From assembly GCF_015207005.2 (NCBI RefSeq), contig NZ_JADEXS020000001.1, forward strand, positions 2,046,001 to 2,110,000: a DNA stretch of 64,000 nucleotides. Reading direction: 5' to 3'. Shown here one piece after another: positions 62,152 through 64,000 of this stretch. The notes beneath the pieces are model-generated. The model searched no databases. It saw only the letters and a program-made list of their open reading frames with translations, and had not been told where the DNA came from. Numbering within the stretch: position 1 is the stretch's first letter; each line of letters opens with the position of its first letter. A program made the position numbers and the translations under genes. This stretch comes from Desmonostoc muscorum LEGE 12446 (lineage in GTDB: Bacteria > Cyanobacteriota > Cyanobacteriia > Cyanobacteriales > Nostocaceae).

Positions 62152-62985
62152 ATGAACGCCCAAATAAACTCCAGAGTACCTGTTGCTTTAACCATTGCTG
62201 GTTCAGATAGCGGTGGCGGTGCAGGAATTCAAGCTGATTTACGCACCTTTGCTTTTCACTGTGTCCACGGTACTAGCGCTATAACCTGCGTCACTGCACA
62301 AAACACTCTCGGAGTTAACAGGGTTGATGCCATGCCAACAGAAGCTGTTGTAGCGCAAATTCAGGCAGTAGTTGAAGATATTGGCGTACAAGCAGCCAAA
62401 ACAGGAATGTTGCTGAATCAGGAAATTATATTTGCTGTTGCCCAGCAAGTAGAAGCTTTACAAATCCATAACCTGGTAGTCGATCCAGTGATGGTGTCAC
62501 GTACCGGGGCACAATTGATTGATAATGATGCTGTGAAGACTCTGTGCCATGCTCTTATCCCCAAGGCAGCTATTATCACGCCCAATCGCTACGAAGCCCA
62601 GATTTTGAGCGGTTTAGAAATTAATTCCTTGGAAGATATGCAAGCCGCTGCTGAAATTATTCACAAGATTTTACGGACAAAGGCTGTTTTGGTCAAGGGT
62701 GGAGGTATGCAAGGAAATTTGCGTGGCGTTGATATTTGGTTTGATGGGGAAAAGTTGGAAGTTTTGACTTGCCAGCAAGTAGAGACAACAAACACCCACG
62801 GTACTGGTTGTACACTATCAGCTGCGATCGCAGCTAATCTGGCAAAGGGAAAAAACTTGTGGCAGGCGGTGCAACAGGCAAAGGAATATGTAACCACTGC
62901 CCTGACTTACGCTTTAGATATTGGCGAAGGGCAAGGTCCTGTGGGACACTTCTTTCCATTGTGGGGACTGGGGGCTGGGGACTAG
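62152..62985 (+). CDS. thiD: Hydroxymethylpyrimidine/phosphomethylpyrimidine kinase
   Basis: ThiD phosphorylates HMP and then HMP-phosphate to the diphosphate used in thiamine synthesis. The 277 residues show the ribokinase-fold signatures ALTIAGSDSGGGAGIQADLRTF (about 12-33), SAITCVTAQNTLGV (about 43-56), VVDPVMVSRTGAQL, LVKGGGMQGNLRGVDIWFDGE and the ATP/anion-hole motif NTHGTGCTLSAAIAANLAKG (about 212-231), with the catalytic-region Cys. It starts at ATG 62152 and is complete. A rho-independent terminator (63054-63071) follows. There is no TPP riboswitch evident upstream and no other thi genes in the window. Confidence 0.96.
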   Translation: MNAQINSRVPVALTIAGSDSGGGAGIQADLRTFAFHCVHGTSAITCVTAQNTLGVNRVDAMPTEAVVAQIQAVVEDIGVQAAKTGMLLNQEIIFAVAQQVEALQIHNLVVDPVMVSRTGAQLIDNDAVKTLCHALIPKAAIITPNRYEAQILSGLEINSLEDMQAAAEIIHKILRTKAVLVKGGGMQGNLRGVDIWFDGEKLEVLTCQQVETTNTHGTGCTLSAAIAANLAKGKNLWQAVQQAKEYVTTALTYALDIGEGQGPVGHFFPLWGLGAGD

Positions 62986-63053
62986 GGACTAGGGACTGTT
63001 TTCCCAGTAGCCAATACCCAGTCCCTAATACTTAGCCCCCAATAAAAAATCTT

Positions 63054-63071
63054 TGCCGTCTCGGCATTTTT
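63054..63071 (+). terminator. Rho-independent terminator of thiD
   Basis: TGCCG (63054-63058), loop TCT, CGGCA (63062-63066), then five T residues (63067-63071). It lies about 70 nt after the thiD stop codon. Confidence 0.75.
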
Positions 63072-63161
63072 CTATTATTCTTGGGCATAGTTTCAGGGCT
63101 GACTTTCTCTGTTAGCATCTCTGTACGATCTAATCACTTTGATTTTTAATACCAAGCCCCA

Positions 63162-63746
63162 ATGCGAACAACCACAGGTTCTGTTCACAGGAATTCGTCA
63201 ACACGGACTAGTCAAGCGTACCCTCCCTCTGTACCACTATCTGTATACCGGGAATTGTCAATGGAGTTGCAAGCAACTCAGGCGAGGCTAGATGCAATCA
63301 CCACTAAAAATCACGAATTAACCCAAGAAAATCAACTATTACGCCAAGAAATCACCAAAGTTGTTGAGTCTTTTTCACACTTGCAAAATTTTGTAGATTC
63401 CTATGGAATGTTTACTGAACATCAAGCTTCCCAAGTTTCTAGCAACGTTAAAAGCTCCGCCAAGCAGCCAGTAACACAAGCGCCTCCACCTCAACAAGTT
63501 TCTCGTCCGCGTCCACCTCAAAAAAACCGCCAGGAGTTTTCTACACCTATAAGGGAAATGAAGTTTCCGATACCAGACCCAGTTTTTATAGAAGAACAAG
63601 AAGTAACTTACTATTCTACTGCAAAGCCAGATGCCAAGGAACTTAGTGGCTGGTGGTTAATTATTACCATCTTGTTAATTATGCTTACTGCCTTCACTGC
63701 TGGGTATTTAATTGTGCGTCCCTTGTTTGAACATCAAAAACGTTAG
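63162..63746 (+). CDS. Coiled-coil protein with C-terminal membrane span
   Basis: A 194-residue protein. After a Ser/Thr-rich start, residues about 27-75 form a coiled coil (YRELSMELQATQARLDAITTKNHELTQENQLLRQEITKVVESFSHLQ). Then comes a Pro/Gln-rich linker (SSAKQPVTQAPPPQQVSRPRPPQKNRQE) and a C-terminal transmembrane helix (about 168-187, WWLIITILLIMLTAFTAGYLI) with a short basic end. The layout is that of a tail-anchored scaffold or envelope-associated protein. I do not recognise a named family. Downstream (63747-64000) only a noncoding, repeat-like stretch is seen. Confidence 0.72.
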   Translation: MRTTTGSVHRNSSTRTSQAYPPSVPLSVYRELSMELQATQARLDAITTKNHELTQENQLLRQEITKVVESFSHLQNFVDSYGMFTEHQASQVSSNVKSSAKQPVTQAPPPQQVSRPRPPQKNRQEFSTPIREMKFPIPDPVFIEEQEVTYYSTAKPDAKELSGWWLIITILLIMLTAFTAGYLIVRPLFEHQKR

Positions 63747-64000
63747 TTGACCAGAAATAAAAAGGTACAAGCCCCTAAATTTATTTATGGAAAATAAAAA
63801 AATGTATTTCGAGACACGTAGTGCAAGAAATACTACGTCAGTTGACTCAGAGCAACTGAATTTATTTATGGGCTTGGTAAATTTTTGACTTTTGACTTCC
63901 CCGAACGCGAGTGCGTCTCGCTCCAGAAGGGGCTGACATTCCCACAGTCAGCAGCAATATTTAGGGCTATCGTACCATTTCTGTTTCATCACTGTTTTGA

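Overview
The window looks like a chromosomal segment of a filamentous, heterocyst-forming cyanobacterium of the Nostoc/Anabaena group. The evidence is: many HIP1 octamers (GCGATCGC); a Mg-chelatase subunit gene (chlI) and ycf23; a hetF-type CHAT gene with an array of NsiR1-like small RNA genes upstream; typical cyanobacterial families (CHASE2 cyclase, DUF928, filamentous-hemagglutinin N-domain proteins, WD40 STAND ATPase, Uma2 nucleases, bluetail/RTX surface proteins); and intergenic regions full of 7-9 nt tandem repeats and small perfect palindromes. No tRNA, rRNA, CRISPR array, intact transposase or prophage module was seen.

Layout. 0.2-9 kb: metabolic and housekeeping genes (DegT-type aminotransferase, ycf23, Uma2, a methyltransferase-like protein, a histone-deacetylase family enzyme, a small membrane peptide next to TerB, a Cys-rich unknown, cobU, an unknown). 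9.2-11.8 kb: a surface polysaccharide cluster (two family-2 glycosyltransferases and a WcaF-like acetyltransferase). 12.6-15 kb: a REC-PAS-PAS-histidine kinase-REC hybrid. 16.1-18.4 kb: SnoaL-like, DUF4437 cupin and maleate-isomerase-like genes, a small metabolic cassette possibly acquired. 18.4-34.2 kb: seven genes all on the minus strand. In transcription order these are a subtilase with RTX/bluetail C-terminus, DUF928, CHASE2-adenylate cyclase, MBL-fold hydrolase, two tandem FHA-type exoproteins, and a TPR-CHAT protease. This is the best candidate for a little-described multi-gene system (sensing, second messenger, secreted adhesins, peptidases). 35-38.8 kb: a 14-repeat WD40 STAND ATPase. 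38.9-48.6 kb: small and unknown proteins, a phosphodiester glycosidase, Uma2 beside a nucleotidyltransferase, chlI, a GH10-like (GHL10) protein and a sanA/ydcF pseudogene broken by one TAG codon. 48.7-54.3 kb: an M48 protease, then hetF (minus strand), with about 1.75 kb of divergently oriented NsiR1-like repeats upstream. 54.8-63.7 kb: a thioredoxin-like protein, a small conserved protein, a membrane subtilase, a large beta-helix RTX protein with three exact 112-residue repeats, thiD with a clear terminator, and a coiled-coil/membrane protein.

The most informative non-coding signal is the array at 52.5-54.3 kb. Five intact copies of a ~63 nt RNA gene each end in a stem plus T-run. Each carries a TCCGGA-like -35 box (TCCGGT in one) exactly 33 nt upstream and a TAGAA-type -10 box. 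Two further copies are decaying and have lost the -35 box. This matches the published description of NsiR1 upstream of hetF in Anabaena/Nostoc and implies that the host differentiates heterocysts.

All functional statements are from sequence reading only. No database search was run.
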